From an uncultured Bacteroidales bacterium (lineage in GTDB: Bacteria > Bacteroidota > Bacteroidia > Bacteroidales > Paludibacteraceae): DNA of 64,000 nt. Below are positions 51,578 through 60,534 of this stretch, in pieces. The DNA lies in the NCBI GenBank assembly GCA_946403215.1, contig CAMIZG010000005.1, positions 1 through 64,000 of the forward strand, read 5' to 3'. The notes below the pieces were generated by a model. It made no database searches, was not told the origin of the DNA, and worked only from the letters and a program-made list of their open reading frames with translations. The position numbers were made by a program, and so were the translations under genes. The stretch's first letter is position 1; each line of letters begins with the position of its first letter.

Positions 51578-52726
51578 TTACAAGGTTTTATCGATGACTA
51601 CGCCTTCAAATATACCGGTCAACTGCTTCGCTATTACTTCCGAGGAGAAACGACTTTTGCATTCTGCCGCTATAGTCTGGCGGTTAAAGCACTGAGGATC
51701 AGTATATATCGACTTGATTGCTTTTGCCAAGCCTCTTACGTCATCAACTTCAAAAAGAATACCGTTTTCATCGTTGATGCATTCTCTTATGCCGCCGCAA
51801 ATACTGGAAATAACCGGCACTCCGCACGCAAGTGCTTCAAGCACTGCAACCGAAAAGTTCTCGTTCCGTGAAGGAAGTACAAATGCATCACATTGATTCA
51901 GAATAGATGCAATCTCCCGCTTATCCTTTGCTCCTGTCAGGTGGATATTGCTCCCGAATCCGTATGCATCAATTTGCCTCTGCAAATTCTGGTGTTCTTC
52001 GCCTTCGCCGATAATATCTAACTCCCATTTGTCACACGGCAAATTAGCTAACTTAAATGCTTCCGGCAGTAGGTCAAATCCTTTGCGCCGAATCAGACTT
52101 CCTGTTGCCACAAATCGCATCTTGTCAGTCTTGGCTTTAGGCACATAACTGAATTCTGTTCCTACCATGTTATACACCACCTCCGCCTCCACATTAAACA
52201 ACTCTTTCAACCTTGCCTGCAAGGACTTGGATACGGTGATTACTTTCCTGGTCTGCGGATACGTTGCGGCAGCATAGAACTTGACCATCTTCGGTACAGG
52301 CTGTTCATTTATTTCCGACCAATGCTCGATGGCCACAATAGGTGCCTGAAACGATTGAAGACATTTTACCGCGTAGTAGGAGTTGAATAGATAATGACTG
52401 TATATTACATCAATCTTATCTTCCTGTTGCTGGATGGCCTCCCCCAATTTCCGCCACTGCCATGCTATGAACCGACAGCCGATCTTCTCGCTGAAAAACT
52501 CAATGAAAATGCTCGGCATACAATAATAGATGTATGTCGTAATTCCATCTACACAATTTCTGCTTACGCCTATTTTTCTGCGAGACATTCGCAAACGCGT
52601 ATCTACGCATGCAACGATGACTTTATGCCCATACTTGGCCAGCGCTTTAGCCTGGTCAAATTCAAAACTCCCCCATTGTGCATCGTTGGGATTCGGAATT
52701 CCGCGTGATATGATTAGGATGTTCAT
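51578..52726 (-). CDS. GT4 glycosyltransferase
   Basis: 382 residues. GT-B fold: N-terminal MNILIISRGIPNPNDAQWGS and a C-terminal donor site with GSLIRRKGFDLLPEAF and the Glu-rich FVLPSRNENFSVAVLEALACGVPVIS (the ExxxxxxxE retaining motif). It adds an unknown sugar during repeat-unit synthesis. It is the last gene of the right-hand segment before the 166-bp gap and follows the Wzy gene by 22 bp. Confidence 0.87.
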   Translation of the reverse strand: MNILIISRGIPNPNDAQWGSFEFDQAKALAKYGHKVIVACVDTRLRMSRRKIGVSRNCVDGITTYIYYCMPSIFIEFFSEKIGCRFIAWQWRKLGEAIQQQEDKIDVIYSHYLFNSYYAVKCLQSFQAPIVAIEHWSEINEQPVPKMVKFYAAATYPQTRKVITVSKSLQARLKELFNVEAEVVYNMVGTEFSYVPKAKTDKMRFVATGSLIRRKGFDLLPEAFKLANLPCDKWELDIIGEGEEHQNLQRQIDAYGFGSNIHLTGAKDKREIASILNQCDAFVLPSRNENFSVAVLEALACGVPVISSICGGIRECINDENGILFEVDDVRGLAKAIKSIYTDPQCFNRQTIAAECKSRFSSEVIAKQLTGIFEGVVIDKTL

Positions 52727-52748
52727 ACGTTTGGTTTCTCTTTGTCGG

Positions 52749-53933
52749 TTAGAATCGGTTGGCTATCATATCTGCTCGTAAATTGTCTTTCACTTTGTGC
52801 ATATCTTTCTGGAAGTAGGATACATATGCTGCAGTCGTATCTTTGCTGCGGTAGATCATACTGGAGTACAAGGTGAGTATAGTCAGGCTGATGATACAAT
52901 ACGAGGCAAACTGTCGCCAGCTCTGCCTGCGAGTCTTGTAGAAATAGCGCATCGTGTAAGCCAGTACGATGAACTGTGTAGCCGAAAGGTAGATGATAAT
53001 TCGCTGGAACATCATACTTCCGATGAACAGGTAGCTCAAGCACGTACCCACGTAGAATAGATCATATAGGATATTGAATCTGTCGCTCTTGTAGAACTCT
53101 TTTATTTTAAGGCTACATGTGGCGATAATACAGTTGACGATGAACATCAGTATACGCGTGATACCGATGGTGCTATTCAGTATCAGGTCTTCCGCTGTAT
53201 CAATGTAGTTCTCATATCCCATCAGAACGATCAGCATGTCGAACCAGTGCAGCATGTTCTGCCATTGGGAGAAGAAGGCGCTGGCAAAGAACAGAGCCAA
53301 GCCGACCAACTCAATAAGCGGCTTGTGCAGAATACCCTTCTTCCTGATCCAGAAGAAGTAGAAGATGAACAGCATTAGTGCTGAATGGTGGAAGGCGAGC
53401 GCAAAGATACAGCACAGCCAGTATTTCCCGAGTTTGTTATGGATGATGTACTTGAGCGAGTACATGAATATGCAGAACGCCGTGTAGTGCCTGATCGTAT
53501 TCATGAAGTCGTACACGCAAATGCCTGTCATTAGGAGCGTTATGTAGATGTATGGCAGTACATTATCCTCGTCCTTGAATGCCTTATACAGCAGCAGGAT
53601 TTGCAGGAATGCGATAATTGTGAATAGACAATAGACCGGCAACTCGAGTACCTGACACAGATATGCTACGGCCAGGAAACCCCATTCGTATCGGGTGTCT
53701 TTGAACATATCCCAGTATGAACTGTACTGAACAAGTTCTTCATCATACATCTCTACATAGTTGTTGTAATCGATGCCTACTCCATAACGCAAACCGAATA
53801 CCAGTGTGAACAGTACAATCGGCATCCACCCCCATAGCTTGCCTTGTATTGTCTTTTCCTGAGAACGGAGCGCTCCATAGCACATCAGTAGTGTCAGGAG
53901 GGTATAAACTATTATGGTTTCTAAATATAGCAT
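52749..53933 (-). CDS. EpsG-family polysaccharide polymerase (Wzy candidate)
   Basis: 394-residue membrane protein with about ten to twelve helices and no catalytic motif that can be read by eye. FGLRYGVGIDYNNYVEMY near the N-terminus is typical of the EpsG family, members of which polymerise exopolysaccharide repeat units. It is the only polymerase-like gene in the locus, and lies between the GT2 and GT4 genes, so it is the probable Wzy. Confidence 0.78.
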   Translation of the reverse strand: MLYLETIIVYTLLTLLMCYGALRSQEKTIQGKLWGWMPIVLFTLVFGLRYGVGIDYNNYVEMYDEELVQYSSYWDMFKDTRYEWGFLAVAYLCQVLELPVYCLFTIIAFLQILLLYKAFKDEDNVLPYIYITLLMTGICVYDFMNTIRHYTAFCIFMYSLKYIIHNKLGKYWLCCIFALAFHHSALMLFIFYFFWIRKKGILHKPLIELVGLALFFASAFFSQWQNMLHWFDMLIVLMGYENYIDTAEDLILNSTIGITRILMFIVNCIIATCSLKIKEFYKSDRFNILYDLFYVGTCLSYLFIGSMMFQRIIIYLSATQFIVLAYTMRYFYKTRRQSWRQFASYCIISLTILTLYSSMIYRSKDTTAAYVSYFQKDMHKVKDNLRADMIANRF

Positions 53934-53936
53934 CTC

Positions 53937-54812
53937 TTACGATATAAATTCGTGCAACAACCCTTTCAACGTGAATAATCCTCCCCGCACAATGCATTTT
54001 AACGCAGACAGCGGATGCCGTTGCTTCAGTGATGGCTGAATGAATGATTTGTATATCTTGGCAATATGCAAGTACATGAAACTCCGTTTCACGTCAAAAA
54101 CGCGTAAGATCTCGTTGTTCCACCTCTCTATTTTCCCGGCAAACACGTAGGGCTCGGTGTAAACGGTCATTCCTTGCTCCCCCTTTCGATATACGGATGA
54201 GATATTTCGCACAAAGCGCATCTTGCCTTTCGATAGCAGCCAGCACCACAGTATCGTGTCAACCTGAACGTGACAGGTCTCATTATAGCCATCAAGTGCT
54301 GCTCGCCGGCACAGAACACCGGCTGTGGGAAAGCGCCGACTGATGATCACCTCTTCCATCGTGACATCGTGATCGTCATCCTCGTTGTTGAACGGATAGG
54401 AGCTGCCTGTTATCTCATTCAGGATCAACCCGTTGTCAGCTATTGCGGAATATGAGGGATTTGCCTCCATGAAGTCAACTTGTCGTTGCAGTTTCTCTGC
54501 CGAATTCCAATAGTCATCGCACTCGCAAAACGCAACATATTTTCCCTTGCATTGCGGGAAAAGGTAAGGCGCTAAAATCCCTTTGCCTTTTGAATATTGG
54601 TTTTCTGTTTGCAGAATAGGCTTGATAATCTTCGGGTATTTCTGTGCATAGTCCTTAATAATCTGTTGTGACGAATCTGTTGAAGCATCATCGTGCACAA
54701 TTATTTCATATGCAAAGGATACGTCTTGATTAACAATACTATCCAAGCATTGCTTTATATATTTCTCATGATTATAAGAAAGCAAACAAACAGAAACCAT
54801 CATCTCATTCAT
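53937..54812 (-). CDS. GT2 glycosyltransferase
   Basis: 291 residues. GT-A fold with VSVCLLSYNHEKYIKQCLDS, the HDDAST and FCECDDYW (DXD-like) segments. It is an inverting transferase that adds a sugar to the lipid-linked repeat unit. The start overlaps the end of the epimerase gene by eight bases. Confidence 0.88.
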   Translation of the reverse strand: MNEMMVSVCLLSYNHEKYIKQCLDSIVNQDVSFAYEIIVHDDASTDSSQQIIKDYAQKYPKIIKPILQTENQYSKGKGILAPYLFPQCKGKYVAFCECDDYWNSAEKLQRQVDFMEANPSYSAIADNGLILNEITGSSYPFNNEDDDHDVTMEEVIISRRFPTAGVLCRRAALDGYNETCHVQVDTILWCWLLSKGKMRFVRNISSVYRKGEQGMTVYTEPYVFAGKIERWNNEILRVFDVKRSFMYLHIAKIYKSFIQPSLKQRHPLSALKCIVRGGLFTLKGLLHEFIS

Positions 54813-55803
54813 GGCGCAATTCGATAAAGCGGTTTATTTCCATTTCTTTGCGGTAATCCTCAAATAGACGCTGGCAGTCGTATTGAGGTATATACCCTAA
54901 TTCGTCCTTTGCATTTTGTATATCCATCAGGAAACCGCCACCACACGGTTTGTCGGGACGGTAGATGATTGGTGAAGGATGGTCTTTCGGCGAGAACACC
55001 TTGATGATTGTCTCGATTTGCTCTTGTAGGGTAACCGGAATCCCAGTTCCGACATTGTAGAAACCTGTCTCCCTGTCTACAAGCACCGCTTTGCAAATCA
55101 TCTGTGCACAATCGTACACGTGAACCATATCTTTGCTATAATTGGGATCTCCCCATAACTCAAGCGGTTCACCTTTCATGGCAGTATCGATCATTCGATA
55201 TAACGGCCTTAACGTCTTTACGCCATTCGGATGGTAGTAGTGATACGGACTATAGCTGTAGATGGTGGGGAAGCGGAAGATAAAGTACTTCAATCCGTAC
55301 TCAGCATAATAGTGCTTCAGAAATTCAATGGCTGTGTTCTTGGTGATCACGTACAATGCGTGATCGCCCTTGTAACTGAAGTTAAAGGGCGTATCCGGCT
55401 TGAGCGCAACCCCGTCTTTTACGGACAAGGAAACATCAAACACTGTCGTGGAAAATAGAACGCGGTCAGCCTTAACCTTCCGGCAGTACTCCAACACGTT
55501 GAATGCTCCTATAATATTGGATTGGATGTACTTCTCCGGAGCATATCCTTTCATATAGGACGGGATCTGTGCGGCCAGATAGATCACGGCGTACACATTC
55601 TCAGTAGGCAACTTGTCGAAGTCGTTTGCTTTTGACAGATCAACGCTATAGTAGGTGTATCCGAGCTTGGCAAAGAAATCCGTTTCTCTGCGACCGGATG
55701 CAATTATCTCATATTGCTCCGTATCGAAGAAATCAAGTGCGTATTTCCATACATAAGAGCCGACATTACCTGTCGCGCCGAATAGTATAATCTTCTTTTT
55801 CAT
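54805..55803 (-). CDS. NAD-dependent nucleotide-sugar epimerase/dehydratase
   Basis: 332 residues. The extended SDR has the FGATGNVGSYVW nucleotide loop, YLAAQIP and the YxxxK (YVITK) pair; RDV-type loops common in GalE and RmlB are replaced by SFS/DPNYSKDMVHVYD. It modifies a nucleotide sugar, but the substrate cannot be told from the sequence. Its start overlaps the PLP-enzyme gene by four bases. Confidence 0.83.
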   Translation of the reverse strand: MKKKIILFGATGNVGSYVWKYALDFFDTEQYEIIASGRRETDFFAKLGYTYYSVDLSKANDFDKLPTENVYAVIYLAAQIPSYMKGYAPEKYIQSNIIGAFNVLEYCRKVKADRVLFSTTVFDVSLSVKDGVALKPDTPFNFSYKGDHALYVITKNTAIEFLKHYYAEYGLKYFIFRFPTIYSYSPYHYYHPNGVKTLRPLYRMIDTAMKGEPLELWGDPNYSKDMVHVYDCAQMICKAVLVDRETGFYNVGTGIPVTLQEQIETIIKVFSPKDHPSPIIYRPDKPCGGGFLMDIQNAKDELGYIPQYDCQRLFEDYRKEMEINRFIELRHE

Positions 55804-56744
55804 AGAATAAATGATATTATTTTCTTCATTTCGGTTATATCGTATCGTTGGTCAAGTGGTAACGGAAGCATGTGGTTGACAAGCGACTGCTCCCACTCCG
55901 GACTGTTCCACTGCAGTACATTATCCCAGTATTTGGCGGTGTAGATGCGCTGCTGTTGCAGTCGGCTACGCAATATGCTTCCATCACCCGGCATATATGG
56001 ATAAACCATCGGTACTGCGTCACCCAACTCCAACGATAAGTTGTTGGTCGCCCGTAATGCCGTATGCAATACGTTATAATTGGCAATACGTTGCCTGCGT
56101 ACGTAAGCATAGTCAATAGAGCAAAGGATGCGTTCCGTTATTGCAGACATTCTTTTGATGGGTTGATTGCATAACTGTTGTTCGCGCAACTGATAGTCAG
56201 CATAACCGCATTCTGCATCTTTGTCAATTCGCTTGAGCAAGTGTGACATGTTTGCATAGGATTCGTCTTGTGGAATATCGCCTTTTAATAACTTGTCTGT
56301 GTAGAGATAGGCTCCATCCGGAACGCCAAAGAACTTGCGTGCTGTATAAAATGTGTCAATATGATTGATGCGCGGTGCAAAGAATGCTTGCGCATCGTCA
56401 ACAATTAGTCGGCTGCCATAATGGTCGGCTAGTCGCTCAACAGTTTGTTGCTTCAAGCCGTAATAGTTCGTGAATAGGAAAGCGTCATTACTTTGTAGCT
56501 CCGGTAGTGTTACCGGCTCAAAATGAGTGTCAATGGGGTAGAACGAATACTGAATGCCCAGGTTGCGCAATGGCTCAAGCAGAACTTCGCAAGTATAATA
56601 GGGAATCCAGATGTGTGCATATCCTCGTGCCCTAAGTATATATTCCAGACAGTTGCGCCCGGTGTTCAGACGTAATGCTTCGTGGTGGAAGTGTTCCCCT
56701 TTTCGAAACTCCAAACCGAAATATCCTCCTATTGCATCTTTCAT
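55800..56744 (-). CDS. Short DegT-like PLP enzyme
   Basis: About 314 residues from the ATG at 56744, which overlaps the upstream stop as ATGA; an ATG at 56765 is also in frame. It is shorter than usual DegT enzymes (about 370-400). The PLP lysine is in TARKFFGVPDGAYLY and the Asp that contacts the ring in IVDDAQAFF. The usual glycine-rich surroundings are reduced. It is probably an aminotransferase or related PLP enzyme for a nucleotide sugar. The neighbouring ATP-grasp enzyme and epimerase suggest that it belongs to one amino-sugar module. Confidence 0.75.
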   Translation of the reverse strand: MKDAIGGYFGLEFRKGEHFHHEALRLNTGRNCLEYILRARGYAHIWIPYYTCEVLLEPLRNLGIQYSFYPIDTHFEPVTLPELQSNDAFLFTNYYGLKQQTVERLADHYGSRLIVDDAQAFFAPRINHIDTFYTARKFFGVPDGAYLYTDKLLKGDIPQDESYANMSHLLKRIDKDAECGYADYQLREQQLCNQPIKRMSAITERILCSIDYAYVRRQRIANYNVLHTALRATNNLSLELGDAVPMVYPYMPGDGSILRSRLQQQRIYTAKYWDNVLQWNSPEWEQSLVNHMLPLPLDQRYDITEMKKIISFIL

Positions 56745-57946
56745 TTCACGTGTATGGTCAGCCATTCATTTTGGGCTGCAAGAGCCTGCTCCATCTCGTT
56801 GTTATTGTCAAATTGTAGAACCAATGTGCCGATGGCGTCATTAGCTCCATTAAAGGCGCTTACTGAATCCCCGACCTTAACCCACAAGTCTTTCTCAACT
56901 ACTCGTGCTGGTAAGGATTCGGCAATTTCTAATCCTTGGAAGTGTCCATCCTTGCCTGCGTGTAGAATGATTTCTGCCCAACAGCCATTGTATGGTTTTT
57001 GTTCTACAACATGAACCTCATCCCCAACGGCGGCGCGCACTTGAGCGGTAATCAAATCAACGCCTGTAGCGTATCGAAGCATCTCGCACAAACGATTACC
57101 TCCTCCTCGTGGGGTGCATTCCATTATGTATGGCTTGCCGTTTGATGCAACGCGTGTCTCAATGTTAAAAACCGACGTGCGCATGTGCAAAAGGTTCATC
57201 AAGCGTTGCAATTCTCCGGCCAGATACGCCTCATGTTCCGGGAAAGTGGATGGCCAACTGTAAGCTGCAGGGGTGTACGGATTGGCAGCATTGGTGTCAA
57301 AACGCTGTGCGTTGAATGACACAAACCGTAATTCTCCATTCAATAGAAAACTGTCTGTGTCGCTACTGCAACCCACTTTGTCAATGAATTCCTCTACGAT
57401 AATATGTCCGCTTATCGACTTGCTGAATGCATAGTCAACGGCATTTTCATAGTCCGCCATTCGATCTACACGGGTCACTCCTTTGCTTCCGGCACTGTCA
57501 GTCGGCTTGACGATCATCGGCCATTGCAACCATGCGGTATCTTGCATCGCAGATGCTTTGTCAGCGTAACCTTTTGATGCAGGAGCATTGAAGCCGTGGG
57601 TTTGCAGGAATGCGCGGAACAGATCCTTGTTCTGTAATATCCGCACGGAATCATAGGGGCCCATCTGTGGCAGGTGCAACTGCTCCTGAACATAAGCTGC
57701 GGCTACCACTCCCGGGTCAACGCCGAACGATATAATCCCATCTATATTGCGCTTCCTGGCTTCTGCCAGCACGGCTTCTTTGTCTACAATATTCACATTG
57801 CAGAATTCGTCAGAGTACTTGTGCGCAATGTTGTCAGGCAAGTAATCCGCAGTGATGACGTAATAGCCTTGCTCATGCGCCGCCTTGATAACCGGTAGCA
57901 GGTAATGAATACCGCCCAGTAGCATTATTTTCTTCTGCTTGCTCAT
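56741..57946 (-). CDS. ATP-grasp carboxylate-amine ligase
   Basis: 401 residues. N-terminal Rossmann-like part (KIMLLGGIHYLLPVI), then the ATP-grasp fold with PMIVKPTDSAGSKGVTRV, IIVEEFI and the metal-binding end (YIMECTPRGGGNRLCE). Such enzymes join a carboxylic acid, for example an amino acid, to an amine using ATP. The neighbouring aminotransferases make a sugar amine, so ligation of an amino acid to a 4-amino sugar is the best guess. It overlaps the PLP-enzyme gene by four bases. Confidence 0.83.
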   Translation of the reverse strand: MSKQKKIMLLGGIHYLLPVIKAAHEQGYYVITADYLPDNIAHKYSDEFCNVNIVDKEAVLAEARKRNIDGIISFGVDPGVVAAAYVQEQLHLPQMGPYDSVRILQNKDLFRAFLQTHGFNAPASKGYADKASAMQDTAWLQWPMIVKPTDSAGSKGVTRVDRMADYENAVDYAFSKSISGHIIVEEFIDKVGCSSDTDSFLLNGELRFVSFNAQRFDTNAANPYTPAAYSWPSTFPEHEAYLAGELQRLMNLLHMRTSVFNIETRVASNGKPYIMECTPRGGGNRLCEMLRYATGVDLITAQVRAAVGDEVHVVEQKPYNGCWAEIILHAGKDGHFQGLEIAESLPARVVEKDLWVKVGDSVSAFNGANDAIGTLVLQFDNNNEMEQALAAQNEWLTIHVK

Positions 57947-57951
57947 CTATT

Positions 57952-59064
57952 TCATCTATTTTTGATACAATTCAGTATGCGTTCCAAATCGTTTTCACTC
58001 AACTCATGATGCATCGGCAGACAGATTACTTCGTTGGCAATACGGGTGGCAACAGGCAGGTTGTCTGGAGCAGCTGATGGCAGACCGCGGTATGTGGAGA
58101 ACTCGCTGATCAGCGGATAGAAGTACCGGCGACCGAGCACATTCTGCTCCTTCATCTTGAAGTACAACTCATCTCTCGTCATGCCGAACTCGTCTGCTTT
58201 GATGAAGATGGGGAAGTAGCTGTAGTTGTGCCTGACTCCCGGCATGTCTTCGAAGAAACGTAGTCCCGGAATGCCTTTCAACTCCTTACGGTACAGCTGT
58301 GCCGCTTTTTGCCGTGCAGCAATAGCCGCATCCACCTGCCTTAGGTTCATTAAGCCATACGCGGCGCGTATCTCATCCATCTTGCCGTTGATGCCCGGCG
58401 CGACAACGGTCGTTTCGTTTGCAAAACCGAAGTTCTTCAAGTAGTCCACGCGCTTCTTCATCGCTTCGTCGTGAAGTACCATAGCTCCGCCCTCAATCGT
58501 GTTATACACTTTCGTGGCATGGAAACTCAGCGTCGATATATCTCCGGCATTCAGGATACTCTCGCCGTTCACTTCCACGCCAAAAGCGTGTGCTGCGTCA
58601 TAAATGACCTTCAATCCGTATTTGTCGGCAATAGCCTGAATACGCTTGGTGTCGCAGGGCTTGCCATAGCAATGCACGGGCATGATAGCCGTGGTCTTCG
58701 GTGTGATAGCTGCCTCAATCTTGTCGGGATCTATGCCGCAGGTGCTTTCCTCAATGTCCACAAACACGGGGCGGATTCCGTTCCACCACAGGGAGTGGGT
58801 TGTGGCAACAAAGCTATATGGCGTCGTGATGACCTCGCCTGTGACGCGAAGTGCCTGGAGAGCTGTGAGCAGGGGCAGGGTGCCATTGGTGAAAACGGAT
58901 ATATACGGTACCTTCAGATAGGCACACAATTCCTTCTCCAACTGCTGATGAAACTCGCCATTGTTCGTTATCCACTTACTTGCCCAAATATCCTTGAGCA
59001 TCCGGTTGAATTCGTCCAGATCAGGCAGAAGCGGAGCCGTTACTGTTATTTGCTTGTTATCCAT
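57952..59064 (-). CDS. DegT-family 4-aminotransferase (VioA-like)
   Basis: 370 residues. The PLP lysine is in SFHATKVYNTIEGGAMV and the ring-contacting Asp in VIYDAAHAFGV. The start, VTAPLLPDLDEF, and the VFTNGTLPLLTALQAL stretch are typical of the VioA group that makes dTDP-4-amino-4,6-dideoxy-glucose or similar. It probably makes the amino sugar for the ATP-grasp enzyme, whose gene starts 5 bp downstream. The precise keto-sugar substrate is not shown by the sequence. Confidence 0.85.
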   Translation of the reverse strand: MDNKQITVTAPLLPDLDEFNRMLKDIWASKWITNNGEFHQQLEKELCAYLKVPYISVFTNGTLPLLTALQALRVTGEVITTPYSFVATTHSLWWNGIRPVFVDIEESTCGIDPDKIEAAITPKTTAIMPVHCYGKPCDTKRIQAIADKYGLKVIYDAAHAFGVEVNGESILNAGDISTLSFHATKVYNTIEGGAMVLHDEAMKKRVDYLKNFGFANETTVVAPGINGKMDEIRAAYGLMNLRQVDAAIAARQKAAQLYRKELKGIPGLRFFEDMPGVRHNYSYFPIFIKADEFGMTRDELYFKMKEQNVLGRRYFYPLISEFSTYRGLPSAAPDNLPVATRIANEVICLPMHHELSENDLERILNCIKNR

Positions 59065-59073
59065 GGGTAATTG

Positions 59074-60525
59074 TTATTTTCGTTTCAGTACTAAATCTGA
59101 CACAATTTTTTTGAGTTGCAGATATTCGTCTAATTTTGCTATCTCGCAGGTGCTAATCACGATGATTGCTCCCACAGCAATTTGTATCGGAAGCAAGGTG
59201 TAGGGGGTTAGTGGAATCAGCCCGATGCCATACACCACTACAGCCATCGCAAGGGATAGAAACATCGTAGGTGATATGTCCTTGATTTGTGCCCATATAT
59301 CGTATTGCAGATAGGTGCCGGAGTAATATGCATTCAGGAAATACGATATCCATCCTACTACTACCGAACCGGCAAGCATCCAATAGATGTCAATGAATAT
59401 ACCGAGTAGCAACGGAATTACTCCGAAGCACTTCTTGATGATTTCCAACTTCAGGAACAGATCACTTCGCCCCTGCACTTGCAACATATTCAGATTGATG
59501 GCGTGCAAAGGATAAAGTGCCATCGAGAAGCACAAGATTTGCAGATAGCCGACACAAGGCAGCCATTGCTCGCCGATCAGCACATATATGAAGTTCTTCG
59601 CACAACCGGCCAACCCGAACATAAAGACAAACGTTACAAGCATCGTGACTTTGATCACTTGTCTGTATGCTTCGCGCATTCGGGATTTCTCGTTCTGCAT
59701 CTTGCTCAGCACCGGATAACTGACGCGTTGGATAACATTGGTCATGTTACGCGAGAAGATGTCCGCATAGAAGTGCGCTTGCGTATATTGTCCCAACGTA
59801 GCCGGGCTGTAGCACTTGCCGATAACTACTTTGTATATCTCGTTCCAAGTGGTGTTGATCAGGCTGCTGACCAGCAGTTTCCACCCGAAGCCCCATAATT
59901 CCGTGAAACTGGCTGTGGAGAATTGGATCTTGGGCAGCCATCTGTTGGCTATCCACAGCGCTAAGGTGTATGTCAGTTGGCGGGACATCTGCTGCCCGAC
60001 CAATGACCACACTCCGTACCCCATATACGCCATACTGATTCCCACGATGCCGGAAACTACAGCAGCTACAAACGAACAAATAGCTATCGTCTTGAAGTCA
60101 ACAAGCCGCGTCAACTTGGTGATGGGAACCAGCGAAAGAGCGTTAATAATCACAATTATCCCCATCACGCGCAGCAGAATGGTTAACTGCGGTTTTTCAA
60201 AGAACTGACTGATGAACGGAGCGCAAACAAAGAGCGCCGCGTACATCACTATACTCAAGATCAGATTCGTCACAAATACGGTGTTAAAATCCGTTTCCGT
60301 GGCGTCCTGCTTACGAATCAATGCACTGCTAAGTCCGCTGTTGACAATGGTCTCGGATACCAGAATGAAGATCATCAATATTCCCAGCAAACCGTATTCT
60401 TCCGGTGAGAGCAGGCGCGCCAAAACAATACCGACCAAGAATGTTATTCCTTGGCTCAGGATGCTGTCAGTAAAGCTCCATCCTACACCCTTGATCGTCG
60501 TGTTTCGTAAGCCCTGTTCTGCCAT
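59074..60525 (-). CDS. Wzx-type polysaccharide flippase
   Basis: 483-residue membrane protein with about fourteen helices. The N-terminus GLRNTTIKGVGWSFTDSILSQG and LARLLSPEEYGLLGILMIF are typical of the WzxC/MOP group of lipid-linked oligosaccharide flippases, which move the finished repeat unit across the inner membrane. It lies between the Wzz gene and the aminotransferase gene, as expected for a Wzx/Wzy-type locus. Confidence 0.88.
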   Translation of the reverse strand: MAEQGLRNTTIKGVGWSFTDSILSQGITFLVGIVLARLLSPEEYGLLGILMIFILVSETIVNSGLSSALIRKQDATETDFNTVFVTNLILSIVMYAALFVCAPFISQFFEKPQLTILLRVMGIIVIINALSLVPITKLTRLVDFKTIAICSFVAAVVSGIVGISMAYMGYGVWSLVGQQMSRQLTYTLALWIANRWLPKIQFSTASFTELWGFGWKLLVSSLINTTWNEIYKVVIGKCYSPATLGQYTQAHFYADIFSRNMTNVIQRVSYPVLSKMQNEKSRMREAYRQVIKVTMLVTFVFMFGLAGCAKNFIYVLIGEQWLPCVGYLQILCFSMALYPLHAINLNMLQVQGRSDLFLKLEIIKKCFGVIPLLLGIFIDIYWMLAGSVVVGWISYFLNAYYSGTYLQYDIWAQIKDISPTMFLSLAMAVVVYGIGLIPLTPYTLLPIQIAVGAIIVISTCEIAKLDEYLQLKKIVSDLVLKRK

Positions 60526-60534
60526 TTGCGGGGA

